NCBI RefSeq assembly: GCF_021556395.1
Contig: NZ_JAKGCS010000015.1
Coordinates: 186,001-250,000 of the forward strand
Reading direction: 5' to 3'
DNA length: 64,000 nt
Source: Acuticoccus kalidii
Lineage (GTDB): Bacteria > Pseudomonadota > Alphaproteobacteria > Rhizobiales > Amorphaceae
The notes beneath the pieces are model-generated. The model had not been told where the DNA came from. It did no database searches and was given only the letters and a program-made list of their open reading frames with translations. Position numbers and translations under genes: made by a program. Positions 26,141-36,329 of the stretch are shown one piece after another (the stretch's first letter is position 1; each line of letters begins with the position of its first letter).

Positions 26141-28786
26141 TCAGCCCTCCATCGCGGCGGCGATGGCGGCGATCGCCTCGTCCGCCTTCGCGCCGTCGGG
26201 GCCGCCTGCCTGGGCCATATCGCGGCGCCCGCCGCCGCCTTTGCCGCCGAGCGCTTCCGACCCGGCCCGCACCAGGGCGACGGCGTCGAAGCGTTCGGCA
26301 AGGTCGGGGCTCACCGTCACGACGACGCTGGCGCGGCCTTCGGCCCGGCCGACGATCGCCACGACGGCGGAGCCCGCCGCCTCGCGCGCCTCGTCCGCGA
26401 GACCCTTGAGCGCCTTGCCCGGAAGATCGTCGACCACGCGACCGACGAAATTGACGCCCGCCACCGTCTTCGCAGCCTCGGCCTTCGAGGGACCGGCGAG
26501 GGCGAGCCGCTTCTTCGCCTCTTCGAGATCGCGCTCCAGCCGGCGGCGTTCCTCCACGAGGGCCTCGACGCGGGCGGCCGCATCGTCGGGCGACACGCGC
26601 ATCGCCGATGCCACGGCGCGCAGCCGGTCCCGCTGGTTCGCCATATACTGGCGCGCCGCCTCGCCGGTTAGCGCTTCGATCCGGCGCACGCCTGAGGACA
26701 CGGCGCTCTCGTCCGTCAGCACCACGAGGCCGATATCGCCGGTGCGGCGCACGTGCGTGCCGCCGCACAGCTCGACCGAGAAGCGGCGGTTGCCGTCGCG
26801 CCCCATCGAGACGACGCGGACCTCGTCGCCATATTTCTCGCCGAACAGCGCGCGGGCGCCCGATTCCATCGCCTCATCGATCGCCATCACGCGGGTGTCG
26901 ACTTCGTCATTCTCGCGCACGCGGGCGTTGGCACCGATTTCGACGGCGGCGATCTCCTCCGTCGACATCGGCTTGGCGTGGGAGAAGTCGAAGCGCAGGC
27001 GCTCCGGCGCGACGAGCGAGCCCTTCTGGGCGACATGATCGCCGAGCACGCGGCGCAGGCACTCGTGCAGGATGTGCGTCGCGGAGTGGTTGCCGCGGAT
27101 CGCGTCGCGGCGCTTGACGTCGACCGTCAGCGTCACCGCGTCGCCGACGGCGAGCTCGCCCGCCTCGAGCGCCCCGCGATGGACGAAGAGCCCGTCCGCC
27201 ACTTTATGCGTATCGGTGATCACGAACCGCGTGTCGCCGACGCTCGCGACGCCCTGGTCGCCGACCTGGCCACCCGATTCGCCGTAAAACGGCGTCTGGT
27301 TGAAGACGAGGCGCGCCTCGGTGCCGGGCGTCAGCGTCTCGACCTCCTTGCCGTCGACCACGATCGCGGCGAGCTGGCCGTCGGCCACCGTCGTGTCGTA
27401 GCCGAGGAACTCGGTCGCGCCGGTGCGCTCGCGGATCGCGAACCACACCTTGTCGTCGGCCGCCTCGCCGGAGCCGGCCCACGAGCGGCGTGCCTCTGCC
27501 CGCTGCTGCTCCATCGCCGCGTCGAAGCCGGCGCGGTCGACCGTCAGCCCGCGCGGACGCAGCGCGTCCTCGGTGAGGTCATAGGGGAAGCCGAACGTGT
27601 CGTAGAGCTTGAACGCCGTCTCGCCGGGCAGCGCGGCGCCCTTGTCGAGCCCCTCAGTCGCCTCCTCGAGCAGCGACAGGCCGCGCGCGAGCGTGCGGCC
27701 GAAACGGACTTCCTCCGCCTCGGTCGTCTCCATGATGAGCCCTTCGGCGCGCCGCAGCTCTGGATAGGCCTGGCCCATCTCGCGCGTCAGCGTCGGCACC
27801 AGCTTGTAGAAGACCGGCTTGGTCGCGCCCAACAGGTTCGCGTGGCGCATCGCGCGGCGCATGATGCGCCGCAGGACATAGCCCCGCCCCTCATTGGACG
27901 GAAGCACGCCGTCGGCCATCAGGAAGCAGGTGGCGCGCAGATGATCGGCGATCACCTTGAAGCTCGGGATCAGCCGCCCGTCCGCGTCGCGCGCATCGGT
28001 CCCGATCGCGTCCTCGGCGGCGGCGATCAGCGCGCCGAACAGGTCGATCTCGTAATTGTCGTGCACACCCTGGAGGATCGTCGCGATGCGCTCGAGCCCC
28101 ATGCCGGTGTCGATCGAGGGCTTCGGCAGGTCGTGGCGAATGCCGCCGGCCTCCTGCTCGAACTGCATGAAGACGAGATTCCAGATCTCGATGAAGCGGT
28201 CACCGTCCTCGTCCGGCGAGCCGGGCGGGCCGCCGGGAATGTGCTCGCCATGATCATAGAAGATCTCCGAGCACGGCCCGCACGGGCCCGTGTCGCCCAT
28301 CTGCCAGAAATTGTCGGACGTTGCGATGCGGATGATCTTGTGGTCGGGCAGGCCCGCGATCTTCTTCCAGAGCACCGCCGCCTCGTCGTCCTCGGCATAG
28401 ACGGTCGCAAGGAGGCGGTCGGCCGGAATGCCGAATTCCTTGGTGACGAGACGCCAGGCGAGCTCGATCGCGCGTTCCTTGAAATAGTCGCCGAACGAGA
28501 AGTTGCCGAGCATCTCGAAGAACGTGTGATGCCGCGCCGTGTAGCCGACATTTTCAAGGTCGTTGTGCTTGCCGCCGGCGCGAACGCACTTCTGGCTGGT
28601 CACCGCCCGATCATAGGGACGGGACTCTGCGCCGGTAAAAACGTTCTTGAACTGCACCATACCGGCGTTGGTGAACAGCAATGTCGGGTCGTTGCGCGGG
28701 ACAAGCGGGCTCGACGCGACGATCTCGTGACCTTCGCTCGCGAAATAATCCAAGAACTTGCCGCGGATCTCGTTGACGCCACTCAC
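26141..28786 (-). CDS. alaS: alanyl-tRNA synthetase
   Basis: Class II aminoacyl-tRNA synthetase (881 aa) that charges tRNA-Ala, with an editing domain against serine and glycine. The catalytic N-terminal half contains [14 protein letters not shown] and the EIFYDHGE region. The editing-site zinc ligands are [10 protein letters not shown] and CGGTH, and the C-terminal part carries the glycine-rich [14 protein letters not shown] segment. The GTG at 28786 ([10 protein letters not shown]), preceded by GAGGAG, fits the usual Rhizobiales N-terminus better than the in-frame ATG at 28813. Confidence 0.96.
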   Translation of the reverse strand: MSGVNEIRGKFLDYFASEGHEIVASSPLVPRNDPTLLFTNAGMVQFKNVFTGAESRPYDRAVTSQKCVRAGGKHNDLENVGYTARHHTFFEMLGNFSFGDYFKERAIELAWRLVTKEFGIPADRLLATVYAEDDEAAVLWKKIAGLPDHKIIRIATSDNFWQMGDTGPCGPCSEIFYDHGEHIPGGPPGSPDEDGDRFIEIWNLVFMQFEQEAGGIRHDLPKPSIDTGMGLERIATILQGVHDNYEIDLFGALIAAAEDAIGTDARDADGRLIPSFKVIADHLRATCFLMADGVLPSNEGRGYVLRRIMRRAMRHANLLGATKPVFYKLVPTLTREMGQAYPELRRAEGLIMETTEAEEVRFGRTLARGLSLLEEATEGLDKGAALPGETAFKLYDTFGFPYDLTEDALRPRGLTVDRAGFDAAMEQQRAEARRSWAGSGEAADDKVWFAIRERTGATEFLGYDTTVADGQLAAIVVDGKEVETLTPGTEARLVFNQTPFYGESGGQVGDQGVASVGDTRFVITDTHKVADGLFVHRGALEAGELAVGDAVTLTVDVKRRDAIRGNHSATHILHECLRRVLGDHVAQKGSLVAPERLRFDFSHAKPMSTEEIAAVEIGANARVRENDEVDTRVMAIDEAMESGARALFGEKYGDEVRVVSMGRDGNRRFSVELCGGTHVRRTGDIGLVVLTDESAVSSGVRRIEALTGEAARQYMANQRDRLRAVASAMRVSPDDAAARVEALVEERRRLERDLEEAKKRLALAGPSKAEAAKTVAGVNFVGRVVDDLPGKALKGLADEAREAAGSAVVAIVGRAEGRASVVVTVSPDLAERFDAVALVRAGSEALGGKGGGGRRDMAQAGGPDGAKADEAIAAIAAAMEG

Positions 28787-28905
28787 CTGTCGGGGCTCCT
28801 CGCTCGTGTTCACTGGCCACGTAGCGACTCGAAGCGAAAATGTCGACGGTTACGTGCGTTGACGCTCCATCCCGCCTCTCTCATCATGCCGTGAGCGGGG
28901 CAAAT

Positions 28906-29613
28906 ATGGCGATCGGCATGGGCGGCACCATCCTACTCATCAATCCGAACTCCAACCCGGACGTGACGGCCGGCATGGCCGAGGCGGTCGCGCCCCTCGC
29001 GCTCCCCGGCGGTCCGCGGTTCGAGACGATGACCCTCGCCTCCGGCCCCTTCGGCGTCGAGACGCAGCGTGACGTCGAGGCCGTGACGCTGCCTCTGCGC
29101 GATGTCGTGATCGACCGCGGCGACGTCGACGCCTTCGTCATCGCCTGCTTTTCCGATCCCGGTCTCGCCGTCTGCCGCGAGGCGACGACGCGGCCCGTTC
29201 TCGGCATCCGCGAATGCGCCGTGATGTCGGCTCTGATGCAGGGCGACCGCTTCGGCGTGGTGGCGCTCGGGCCGGCCTCGATCAAGCGCCAGTCCCGCGC
29301 CTTTCGCGAGATGGGCGTGATGGACCGCTGGGCGGGCTCGGGTCCGCTGCATCTATCGGTCGCGGCGGCGGAGGAAGCCTCGGCCTTCCCGCGCGTCCTC
29401 GAGGTCTCGCGCGCTCTCGTGGATGATGGCGCCGACACGATCCTTCTCGGCTGCGCCGGGATGGCACGCCATCGCGCCCCGCTCGCCGACGCCCTCGGGG
29501 TGCCGGTGATCGAGCCGACACAGGCGGCCGCTGCCCACGCGCTGGGCCTCGTCCTCCTCACCGCGGGCGCCGCGGCGGAACGCGCCGCCGACGCAGGATC
29601 GCGGGCCGCCTGA
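28906..29613 (+). CDS. hyuA: hydantoin racemase / Asp-Glu racemase family protein
   Basis: Cytosolic cofactor-independent racemase, 235 aa, that would interconvert D- and L-5-substituted hydantoins. Both catalytic cysteines are present, Cys81 in ACFSDPG and Cys183 in LGCAGM, unlike the relative at 2 kb. INPNSNP near the N-terminus is typical. The ATG at 28906 is chosen, with 28918 as an alternative. It lies divergent from alaS, about 3.5 kb from the hydantoinase/D-carbamoylase operon on the other strand, and would let both hydantoin enantiomers feed that pathway. An amino acid racemase in the same superfamily remains possible, and the symbol is tentative. Confidence 0.8.
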   Translation: MAIGMGGTILLINPNSNPDVTAGMAEAVAPLALPGGPRFETMTLASGPFGVETQRDVEAVTLPLRDVVIDRGDVDAFVIACFSDPGLAVCREATTRPVLGIRECAVMSALMQGDRFGVVALGPASIKRQSRAFREMGVMDRWAGSGPLHLSVAAAEEASAFPRVLEVSRALVDDGADTILLGCAGMARHRAPLADALGVPVIEPTQAAAAHALGLVLLTAGAAAERAADAGSRAA

Positions 29614-29745
29614 GGCGGAGACGCGGACGGCACGCCGCTTCCCCCCATCGGCGGATCGGGCTATCGAATCCCGAGCCGCCCAAGACCGACACGAAGAGCG
29701 GCGCGCGCCGGCGACGACGCGGTCGACAACGCTCCAAGGATCCCC

Positions 29746-30186
29746 ATGACCACGACGATCATGGTCCTCAACGGACCGAACCTCAATCTCCTCGGCAAGC
29801 GTCAGCCGGAGATCTACGGCCACACCACCCTCGCCGATGTCGAGGCGATGTGCGCCAAGCGCGCCGGCAAGCACGGCATGGAGGTGCGCTTCCACCAGTC
29901 GAACGCCGAGTATCAGATCATCGACTGGATCCACGAGGCGCGGGAGATCGCGAAGGGGATCATCATCAACCCGGCGGGCTTCACCCACACCTCGGTCGCG
30001 ATCCTCGACGCGCTGCACACCTTCGAGGGGCCGGTGATCGAGGTGCACATCTCGAACATTCACAAGCGCGAGGCGTTCCGCCACCACTCCTACGTGTCGA
30101 GCCGCGCGGAAGCCGTCATCGCCGGATGCGGCACCGAGGGTTACGACCTCGCGGTGCGCCACATGGCCTCGCTCCTCGACACGTAA
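29746..30186 (+). CDS. aroQ: 3-dehydroquinate dehydratase, type II
   Basis: Type II dehydroquinase (146 aa), third step of the shikimate pathway, converting 3-dehydroquinate to 3-dehydroshikimate. The signature [18 protein letters not shown], the [16 protein letters not shown] region and [18 protein letters not shown] (catalytic His and Arg) are all present and the length is normal. The accBC genes that often follow aroQ in Alphaproteobacteria are absent; a convergent DUF3754 gene starts its 3' end 15 bases away. Confidence 0.95.
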   Translation: MTTTIMVLNGPNLNLLGKRQPEIYGHTTLADVEAMCAKRAGKHGMEVRFHQSNAEYQIIDWIHEAREIAKGIIINPAGFTHTSVAILDALHTFEGPVIEVHISNIHKREAFRHHSYVSSRAEAVIAGCGTEGYDLAVRHMASLLDT

Positions 30187-30201
30187 GCCGGGGCCGGCGG
30201 C

Positions 30202-31524
30202 TCAGATTTCCATCATCTCGGGCTCGGCACCGTGATCGCACAGGTGCCGGGCGTCGTCCGCATCGTCGGATTTCAGGATGTCCTCGAGCCGCTCGGCGCA
30301 CTCTTCGAGCGTCGGGAAGGTGACGACCCCATTCTCCCGCGTGACGAGCCCATCCTCGACGAGGCGGGAGAGCGAATCCTCGAAGTCGAAGTCGACCTCG
30401 ACGTCATAGCGCGCCGCGATCATCTCGCAGATCGCGCGCTTGCGGGTCGCGATCTCGCCTTCAGGAACGGTCTTGCCCGCGTTGAAGAAGAGGGCGATCA
30501 GATCCTCCTTCACATCCTCCTCCTCGGCGCGGTCGAGCAGGAGAGCGAGCGCGGCGCGATTGTTCGCGAGATTGTGGAAGAAGAGCTTTTGCGACAGCTC
30601 CATCATGTAGCGCGTGCGCTGGTTGAAGAAGGTCGAGATCTGACGGCCGAGTAAGCCGATAAATCCGATCAGCGCGCCGACCGCGGCAAGCGGGTTCGTC
30701 GCGGCGAGCACCTTGCCGGTGGTCGAGACGATGCCGAAGACGGTGCCGCCGCCGGCGGTCGCATAGAACTTGATCTTGTCGAACGGGCGGAACTGCACCC
30801 GGCGCAGCGGGAACAGGATCTGCAGATCATGCCGGGGCATGTCCTTGAACACCTTGACGTAAATGTGCTCCGACTTGGTGTCGGGGGGGAGCTGACGGCG
30901 CCGCTTCTCGACCGTCTTCAGCGCCTTGTCCTCGCTGATCCCCTCGGCCTCGGCGATCTCGGCCGCGCGGACCTCATTCGACTTCAGCTTCAGAAAGACG
31001 AAGAGGCGGCGATAGATCCGGACGTCATACGTCTCCTTGAGGAGATAGGCCCATTCCGGCCGCCGCGCGGTGCGCGTCTCGTCATAATGGTCGCGCACGA
31101 AGACGTGCATCACGTCATATTCGGACAGATCCACCTCGATCCGCAGCGAATAGGGCGAGCGCGCGGACAGCATCTCGGTCAGATCGTCGTTGGAGAGGCG
31201 CACATAATTCGCGCGCTGGAGGAGATGACGCACGAGACCGGCGAGCCGGTCGCCCATCGCCTTCCGATCCTCGTCGGCGAATTCGCGGATCTGCATCGTA
31301 TCCCGGTCCGGGCTGAACGGCAGATAGCAGCGGCGGATCTCCTCGGCGAGGAGGCGATAGCCGTGCCCGCGATGGCGCTGGAGGCGGAGCGCGATCTCGG
31401 CGAAGCACGCCTTTTCCGCCTCGCTGCCGAGCGTCTGGCAGAGGGTCGCGATCACCGCCCGGCGGGTCAGCGGAATATAGCGGCTCACCGGCCGTGCGCT
31501 CGATCGACGGGTGGTCGCATCCAT
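30202..31524 (-). CDS. DUF3754-family membrane protein
   Basis: A 440-residue protein matching the DUF3754 (TMEM143-like) family, function unknown. The soluble N-terminal two thirds are charged, with DRDTMQIREF and YDVRIYRRLFVFLKLKS typical of the family. One or two hydrophobic segments lie near residues 255-300 (GGGTVFGIVSTTGKVLAA and NPLAAVGALIGFIGLLG), and a C-terminal domain resembles a winged-helix-like tail. AAGGAGG precedes the ATG at 31524; the frame is open further upstream but overlaps the previous gene. It is the last gene of an operon with YcjX, YcjF and a CoxE-like VWA protein. Confidence 0.75.
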   Translation of the reverse strand: MDATTRRSSARPVSRYIPLTRRAVIATLCQTLGSEAEKACFAEIALRLQRHRGHGYRLLAEEIRRCYLPFSPDRDTMQIREFADEDRKAMGDRLAGLVRHLLQRANYVRLSNDDLTEMLSARSPYSLRIEVDLSEYDVMHVFVRDHYDETRTARRPEWAYLLKETYDVRIYRRLFVFLKLKSNEVRAAEIAEAEGISEDKALKTVEKRRRQLPPDTKSEHIYVKVFKDMPRHDLQILFPLRRVQFRPFDKIKFYATAGGGTVFGIVSTTGKVLAATNPLAAVGALIGFIGLLGRQISTFFNQRTRYMMELSQKLFFHNLANNRAALALLLDRAEEEDVKEDLIALFFNAGKTVPEGEIATRKRAICEMIAARYDVEVDFDFEDSLSRLVEDGLVTRENGVVTFPTLEECAERLEDILKSDDADDARHLCDHGAEPEMMEI

Positions 31525-31571
31525 TCCTCGCCCTCCTTGCGAAGGAGGGATAGCAGCTCGGCGCGCCTCAG

Positions 31572-32759
31572 TCAGCGCCGCAGGCTGTCGATCGCCCCGT
31601 CGAGACCGTCGAGCGTCAGCTCGAACATGCGCCCGCCCATCAGCTTGGCGAGAATTTCGGTCGAGGCCGTGTAGCCCCAAAGATCCTGGCGGACCGGGTT
31701 GATCCACGCCGCTTTCGGGAAGTGGTTCAGCAGGCGCTGCATCCACACGGCGCCCGGCTCGGCGTTCCAATGCTCCACCGCGCCGCCCGGCGTCACGATC
31801 TCGTAGGGGCTCATCGCCGCATCGCCCACGAACACGAGGCGCGTGTCGGGCGGGAAGGTGCGGATGACATCGAGCGTCGCCGTCTGCTCGGCCCGCCGGC
31901 GGCGGTTCGAGGTCCACAATCCCTCATAGACGCAATTGTGGAAGTAAAAATGCGTGAGCGAGCGAAACTCCGACTTCGCCGCCGAGAACAGCTCCTCGCA
32001 GACCGCGACATGGTCGTCCATCGAGCCGCCGACATCGAGGAGAAGGAGGATCTTCACCGCGTTCTGCCGCTCGCGCCGGGTGCGCACATCGAGATAACCT
32101 TCGCGCGCCGTCGCCTCGATCGTGGCCGGAAGGTCGAGCTCCTCCTCCGCCCCGGTGCGGGCGAACCGGCGCAGTTTCCGCAGCGCGATGCGGATGGCGC
32201 GGGTGCCGATCTCGACGTCGCTGTCGAGGTCGCGGAACTCGCGCCGATCCCACACCTTGACGGCGCGGCGGTTGCGGCTCTCGGCCTGGCCGATGCGGAC
32301 GCCCTCGGGATTGTAGCCATAGGCGCCGAACGGGGACGTGCCGCCGGTGCCGATCCACTTGGAGCCGCCTTCGTGGCGGCCCTCTTGCTCGGCGAGGCGC
32401 TGGCGCAGGGTCTCCATCAGCGCCTCGAAGCCGCCGATCGCCTCGATCTTCGCCTTTTCCTCGTCGGTCAGAAAACGCTCTGCGAGCGCCTTCAGCCACT
32501 CTTCCGGAAGGTGGGCGATGTCCACCTCCTCGCCCGGCGGCGCGACCGTGGTGAGGCCCTTGAACACGCGGGCGAACACCCGGTCGAAGGCGTCGATCTT
32601 CGTCTCGTCCTTCACGAGGATGGCGCGGGCGAGGTGATAGAAGGTCTCGATATCGCCCTCGCCGAGGCCGTTCTCCATCGCCTCCAGCAGCGCGAGATAT
32701 TCCCGCAGCGAGACTGGCACCCCTTCGGCGCGGAGGCCCTCGAAGAGCGGGGTGAACAT
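31572..32759 (-). CDS. CoxE-like von Willebrand factor A domain protein
   Basis: A 395-residue VWA protein of the CoxE family, usually the partner of a MoxR/CoxD AAA+ ATPase in metalloenzyme maturation. The C-terminal VWA domain begins at about residue 235, with a MIDAS-like DVGGSMDD (242-249) in which the first serine of DxSxS is glycine, then FYFHNCVYEGLW and FVGDAAMSPYE. The N-terminal half is mainly charged and probably helical. It starts four bases after the YcjF stop and ends 47 bases before the DUF3754 start. The MoxR ATPase at 14-15 kb is the only visible candidate partner. Confidence 0.82.
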   Translation of the reverse strand: MFTPLFEGLRAEGVPVSLREYLALLEAMENGLGEGDIETFYHLARAILVKDETKIDAFDRVFARVFKGLTTVAPPGEEVDIAHLPEEWLKALAERFLTDEEKAKIEAIGGFEALMETLRQRLAEQEGRHEGGSKWIGTGGTSPFGAYGYNPEGVRIGQAESRNRRAVKVWDRREFRDLDSDVEIGTRAIRIALRKLRRFARTGAEEELDLPATIEATAREGYLDVRTRRERQNAVKILLLLDVGGSMDDHVAVCEELFSAAKSEFRSLTHFYFHNCVYEGLWTSNRRRRAEQTATLDVIRTFPPDTRLVFVGDAAMSPYEIVTPGGAVEHWNAEPGAVWMQRLLNHFPKAAWINPVRQDLWGYTASTEILAKLMGGRMFELTLDGLDGAIDSLRR

Positions 32760-32763
32760 CGCC

Positions 32764-33828
32764 CTACTCCTTGGCGTCCTTGCCGCGCGGCATCACCCGC
32801 GCGATCTCGGGCAGGATGTCGTTGATGCGCGGGCGGCGCGTGCCGGTGAACGGCAGCGGGCGCAACACGTCGAGCGTCGCGAGGCCGAGACGGGCGGTCA
32901 TCAGCGCGTTGACGATCCCCTCGCCGAGCTTGGCCGAAAGGCGCGCGGCGATCCCCTGCCCCACCACCTCACCGACGAGCGTGTCGCCCGCCGCCATCCC
33001 GCCGGTGACGACGAGATGGGCGACGGCATGACGCAGGACCCGCAGGAAGCCGAGCGTTCCGGGCCGGCCGCCATAGATGTTGGCGATCCGCCGCACGAGG
33101 GTGAGGGCCGCGAAGATCACGAAGGCGAGGTCGACGAGGGCACGCGGCGACAGCGCCGTCACCGCGGCGACGCGCCGCGAGGTGGCGACGATCTCGTTGA
33201 TCGCCTTGCGGTCGAGCGGGCCGAGGACTTCCCGCTCGGCGAGGGCGATGAGGTCGCGCCCGTCGATGATCTCGCGCATGTGGCCGCGCATCGCCTTGCG
33301 GCCGCGCGCCGTTTCCGGCCGGTCGCCATAAAGGTCGATCAGCTCCTTGAGGGCGGCGAGCGCCTCGTGCCGATCGTCGCTGAGGACGGCGTCGTCGGCC
33401 TTGCGGCGCAGCGATTCCACCTCCTTGAGGCGGCGCAGCGCGATCCATTCCCGCGCGACCATGCCGAAGAGGCCGAGCACCATCGCCGCGGCGAGCACCG
33501 CGGCGACATAGCCGAGCGCGGGAATGCGCGAGAGGAGATCCTCGATGAACGCATAGAGGGAGATCGAGAGGGCAAGACCCGCAAGGCCCGACAGGCCGAT
33601 GGTGAAGAGCTTCAGCCACGTCCGGCCGGGCCGCTTGCGGAGCGGCTCGGGCTCGATCGCGACGGGCGGCGGCGGGGCCTCTTCCTGCTCCAGCGTCTCC
33701 GGGCCGAGCGTCGGTCCGGGGCGGGCGCGGCGGGCCTCGCGGCGCGGCTCGGCGCGCGGGGCCTCCTCCGCCTCCTCGTCGAAGGCCACCTCGTCGATTT
33801 CGAAGATCGTGGGGCGACGGCGCGTCAC
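32764..33828 (-). CDS. ycjF: YcjF-family membrane protein (TIGR01620/DUF697)
   Basis: Inner-membrane protein of 354 aa in the YcjF/TIGR01620 family. A charged, proline-rich N-terminus (about 1-70) is followed by two membrane segments (about 75-95 and 103-123), a helical soluble region and the DUF697 domain with further hydrophobic stretches (LVDLAFVIFAALTLVRRIANIYGGRPG). Its start overlaps the YcjX stop by four bases. In enterobacteria ycjXF is linked to the phage-shock regulon; the molecular role is unknown. Here the pair is fused into an operon with a VWA protein and DUF3754. Confidence 0.85.
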   Translation of the reverse strand: MTRRRPTIFEIDEVAFDEEAEEAPRAEPRREARRARPGPTLGPETLEQEEAPPPPVAIEPEPLRKRPGRTWLKLFTIGLSGLAGLALSISLYAFIEDLLSRIPALGYVAAVLAAAMVLGLFGMVAREWIALRRLKEVESLRRKADDAVLSDDRHEALAALKELIDLYGDRPETARGRKAMRGHMREIIDGRDLIALAEREVLGPLDRKAINEIVATSRRVAAVTALSPRALVDLAFVIFAALTLVRRIANIYGGRPGTLGFLRVLRHAVAHLVVTGGMAAGDTLVGEVVGQGIAARLSAKLGEGIVNALMTARLGLATLDVLRPLPFTGTRRPRINDILPEIARVMPRGKDAKE

Positions 33829-35276
33829 GACAGGCGGTCTCCGATCAGATATTGCAGCACGCGGTCCAGCCTGATGTGCGGCAAGGACAGCGTCAGGCCC
33901 GAGTTGGAGCGCTCCACCCGGCCCGGACGGAATCGCATCGTGGTGACACCATACTCGTCCCGCACCTCCTCGAACACTGCCGATGGATCATCGGGGAGAT
34001 CGCCCGGAAAGAGGCCGATTTCCGCCTCCCCGTCGAAGACGCGCCCGTTGATCCGCTCGCCCGCCATCGGCGTGCCGACGATGGTCGGCCAGACCTCACC
34101 ATCGCGGGTGACACTCGCCTCACGCGTCGCCCGCACCGCGGCCATCGCCGCGACGTCGACGGCGGCGCCGGTGAACTGCGCCCGTTCCTTCGCCTCCGCG
34201 ACGAGATGTTCGAGGATGCGCTCCAGCCGGTCGTGATCGGTGTGATGGATGTGGTCCGCCTTCGTCGCGACGAAGAGGATCCGGTCGATCCGGCGATCGA
34301 CGAGCGAGCCGAGAAAGGACAGCCGTCCGGTGCGGAAACAGGCGAGCACGGAGGAGAGCGCGCGCCGCAGCTCGTCGAGCGCCTCCGGCCCGCCATTCAG
34401 CGCCGCGAGCACGTCGACGAGGACGATCTGCCGGTCGAGCCTTGCGAAATGGTCGCGGAAAAACGGGCGGACGACGTGGGTTTTGTAGGCCTCATAGCGC
34501 CGCTCCATCATCGCCCAGAGCGAGCCCGAGGGCATGTCGTCGGTATCCGGCAGGCGCAGCGGCGCGAAGGTCAGCGCCGGCGAGCCTTCCATGTCGCCCG
34601 GCATCAGGAAGCGGCCGGGCGGAAGGGCGGCGAGCGCATGAGGATCGGCGCGGGCGGCCTTCAGATAGCGCGTGAACGTCTCGGCGAGCGACTGGGCGTC
34701 GCCTTCCTTCGCGGGGGCGAGCGGATCGAGCGCGCCGATCTGAGCCCGGAAATCGCGGGATTCGACCGGCCGCCGCGCCGCCTCGTCGAGCGAGGTGGCG
34801 CACCAGTCTTTGAAGGAAAGATGCATCAAGGGAAGGTCGAGCAGCCATTCGCCGGGATAATCGACGAGGTCGAGATGCAACCGGCCGGGGCCGAAACGGC
34901 GGCCGAGAAAGCGCGCCGTCTCGTACTCGATCGTCACCCTGAGCTGCGCGATCTTGCGCGTCGAGGCCGGCCAGACGCGTTCATCCACAAGCGCGCGGAC
35001 ATGATCCTCGTATGGAAAACGCGGCACTTCGTCATCGGGCTGGGGAGCGAGATTGGCGCTCGACAGGCGGCCTTCGGCATAGGCGGCGAACAGCGGCAGC
35101 CGTCCGCCGTGGACGAGATTGTGCACCAGGGCGGCGAGAAAGACGGTCTTTCCCGAGCGGGAGAGGCCTGTCACGCCGAGCCTCAGGCTCGGCGCCATCA
35201 GCCCTCCGACACGCTCTTGCATCGTCGCGGCGGCCAGGCGCGCCTGGTCCTCGATCCGCCTCAACCTCTGCCGCAA
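33825..35276 (-). CDS. ycjX: YcjX-family P-loop protein (DUF463)
   Basis: P-loop NTPase-like protein of the YcjX/DUF463 family, 483 aa with the start chosen. Walker A is GLSRSGKT (37-44), followed by FLAALVHNLVHGGRLPLF, and DLVDYPGEWLLDLP resembles a G3 region. The TTG at 35276 is preferred because AAGGGAGAG precedes it and the protein then begins where homologues do. In-frame ATGs at 35342 and 35357 would add residues that look non-coding. It is the first gene of the YcjX-YcjF-CoxE-DUF3754 operon and diverges from the lipid kinase gene. Confidence 0.85.
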   Translation of the reverse strand: MRQRLRRIEDQARLAAATMQERVGGLMAPSLRLGVTGLSRSGKTVFLAALVHNLVHGGRLPLFAAYAEGRLSSANLAPQPDDEVPRFPYEDHVRALVDERVWPASTRKIAQLRVTIEYETARFLGRRFGPGRLHLDLVDYPGEWLLDLPLMHLSFKDWCATSLDEAARRPVESRDFRAQIGALDPLAPAKEGDAQSLAETFTRYLKAARADPHALAALPPGRFLMPGDMEGSPALTFAPLRLPDTDDMPSGSLWAMMERRYEAYKTHVVRPFFRDHFARLDRQIVLVDVLAALNGGPEALDELRRALSSVLACFRTGRLSFLGSLVDRRIDRILFVATKADHIHHTDHDRLERILEHLVAEAKERAQFTGAAVDVAAMAAVRATREASVTRDGEVWPTIVGTPMAGERINGRVFDGEAEIGLFPGDLPDDPSAVFEEVRDEYGVTTMRFRPGRVERSNSGLTLSLPHIRLDRVLQYLIGDRLS

Positions 35277-35423
35277 TGCATCTCTCCCTTGTCCGCCACC
35301 CCACTTAAGGGCAGGGTACGGCGCTGAACAGCCGGCGGACATTTCCGAAGCGCCCATTCGTTGAGCACACGCAACGGAAGGTCAGGCAGCGCGTTCGTTG
35401 TAGACCCTTCACGAAAGTCTGCG

Positions 35424-36329
35424 ATGCCATCGGCAGTCCTTATCTTCAACACGTCATCCGGCACTTACCTCAATCAGGACCGGGCGCGCGACGATACGAT
35501 CGCCCGTCTCGAAGCGGAGGGAATCCGCGTCCACGCCCTCGATGGGCCGATCAAACGGCAGATCCAGGAAAGCCGGGACAGTTCGGAGGATATCGTCATC
35601 GTCGCCGGTGGGGATGGGACGATTCGCGCCGCCATCGAAGCCCATCGCGGCGGCGGCCGACCGATCGGCATCATCCCCGGCGGGACGATGAACCTCCTCG
35701 CCCACGATTACGGCATCCCGATCGACCCGCTCGAAGCGGCCAAGGTGATCAGCGCAGGCCATGTGCGTCCGGTCGATTATGCCGCGATCGACAAGCACAT
35801 CTTCCTGCACACCGCCTTCACGGGCCTGCCCGTGCGGATCGGCGTTCACCGCGAGAATCGGCGCGGCCGGATGCGGATGCTCGACCGGATCTGGCTCGGC
35901 CTCCATGCGCTCGCCACGCTGCCGCGTGATCCGAATCTCGTCTGCCTCGCCACCACGGTCGATGGCGAGGAACGCAAGCTCGAAGGCCGGTCCTTCGCCA
36001 TCATCGTCGGCACGCTCGACCGGATGCTCCTGCCCGTGCCGCATCGCGCGACCGTGACCGGCGGCAAGATCACGGTGTTCGCGCTGCACCCCGAATCGGG
36101 CGTCGACGTCGCGCGTCTCCTGGTGCGCGGCGCCGTCGGCGCGCTCGCCGATGATCCGGACGTTGAACAGATTATCGCGACCCATGCGCGGATCAGCGGG
36201 CCGCGACGGCGGATTCATGCGATGCTGGACGGGGAACGCACGCTCGTGCCATCCCCTTGTTCCATAGAGGTGCGCACGGGCGAGGTGTCCGTTTTCACCC
36301 GCCCTGTCGCGCAAGAGGTAAGCGCATGA
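35424..36329 (+). CDS. diacylglycerol kinase-family lipid kinase
   Basis: Soluble lipid kinase of the DAGK catalytic family (301 aa; DgkB/YegS-like), phosphorylating diacylglycerol, sphingosine or a related lipid. The nucleotide-binding GGDGT (62-66) and the following IGIIPGGTMNLLA are intact. The ATG at 35424 begins the conserved SAVLIFNTSSG strand; upstream in-frame codons from 35361 look non-coding. The stop overlaps the metallophosphoesterase start by four bases, suggesting that lipid phosphorylation and a phosphatase act together, which is inference. Confidence 0.85.
   Translation: MPSAVLIFNTSSGTYLNQDRARDDTIARLEAEGIRVHALDGPIKRQIQESRDSSEDIVIVAGGDGTIRAAIEAHRGGGRPIGIIPGGTMNLLAHDYGIPIDPLEAAKVISAGHVRPVDYAAIDKHIFLHTAFTGLPVRIGVHRENRRGRMRMLDRIWLGLHALATLPRDPNLVCLATTVDGEERKLEGRSFAIIVGTLDRMLLPVPHRATVTGGKITVFALHPESGVDVARLLVRGAVGALADDPDVEQIIATHARISGPRRRIHAMLDGERTLVPSPCSIEVRTGEVSVFTRPVAQEVSA

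Noticed and set aside
33825..35357. YcjX start at ATG 35357 or 35342
   Set aside because: The added N-terminal residues do not resemble the family and no good ribosome-binding site is present; the TTG at 35276 behind AAGGGAGAG is preferred, though not certain.
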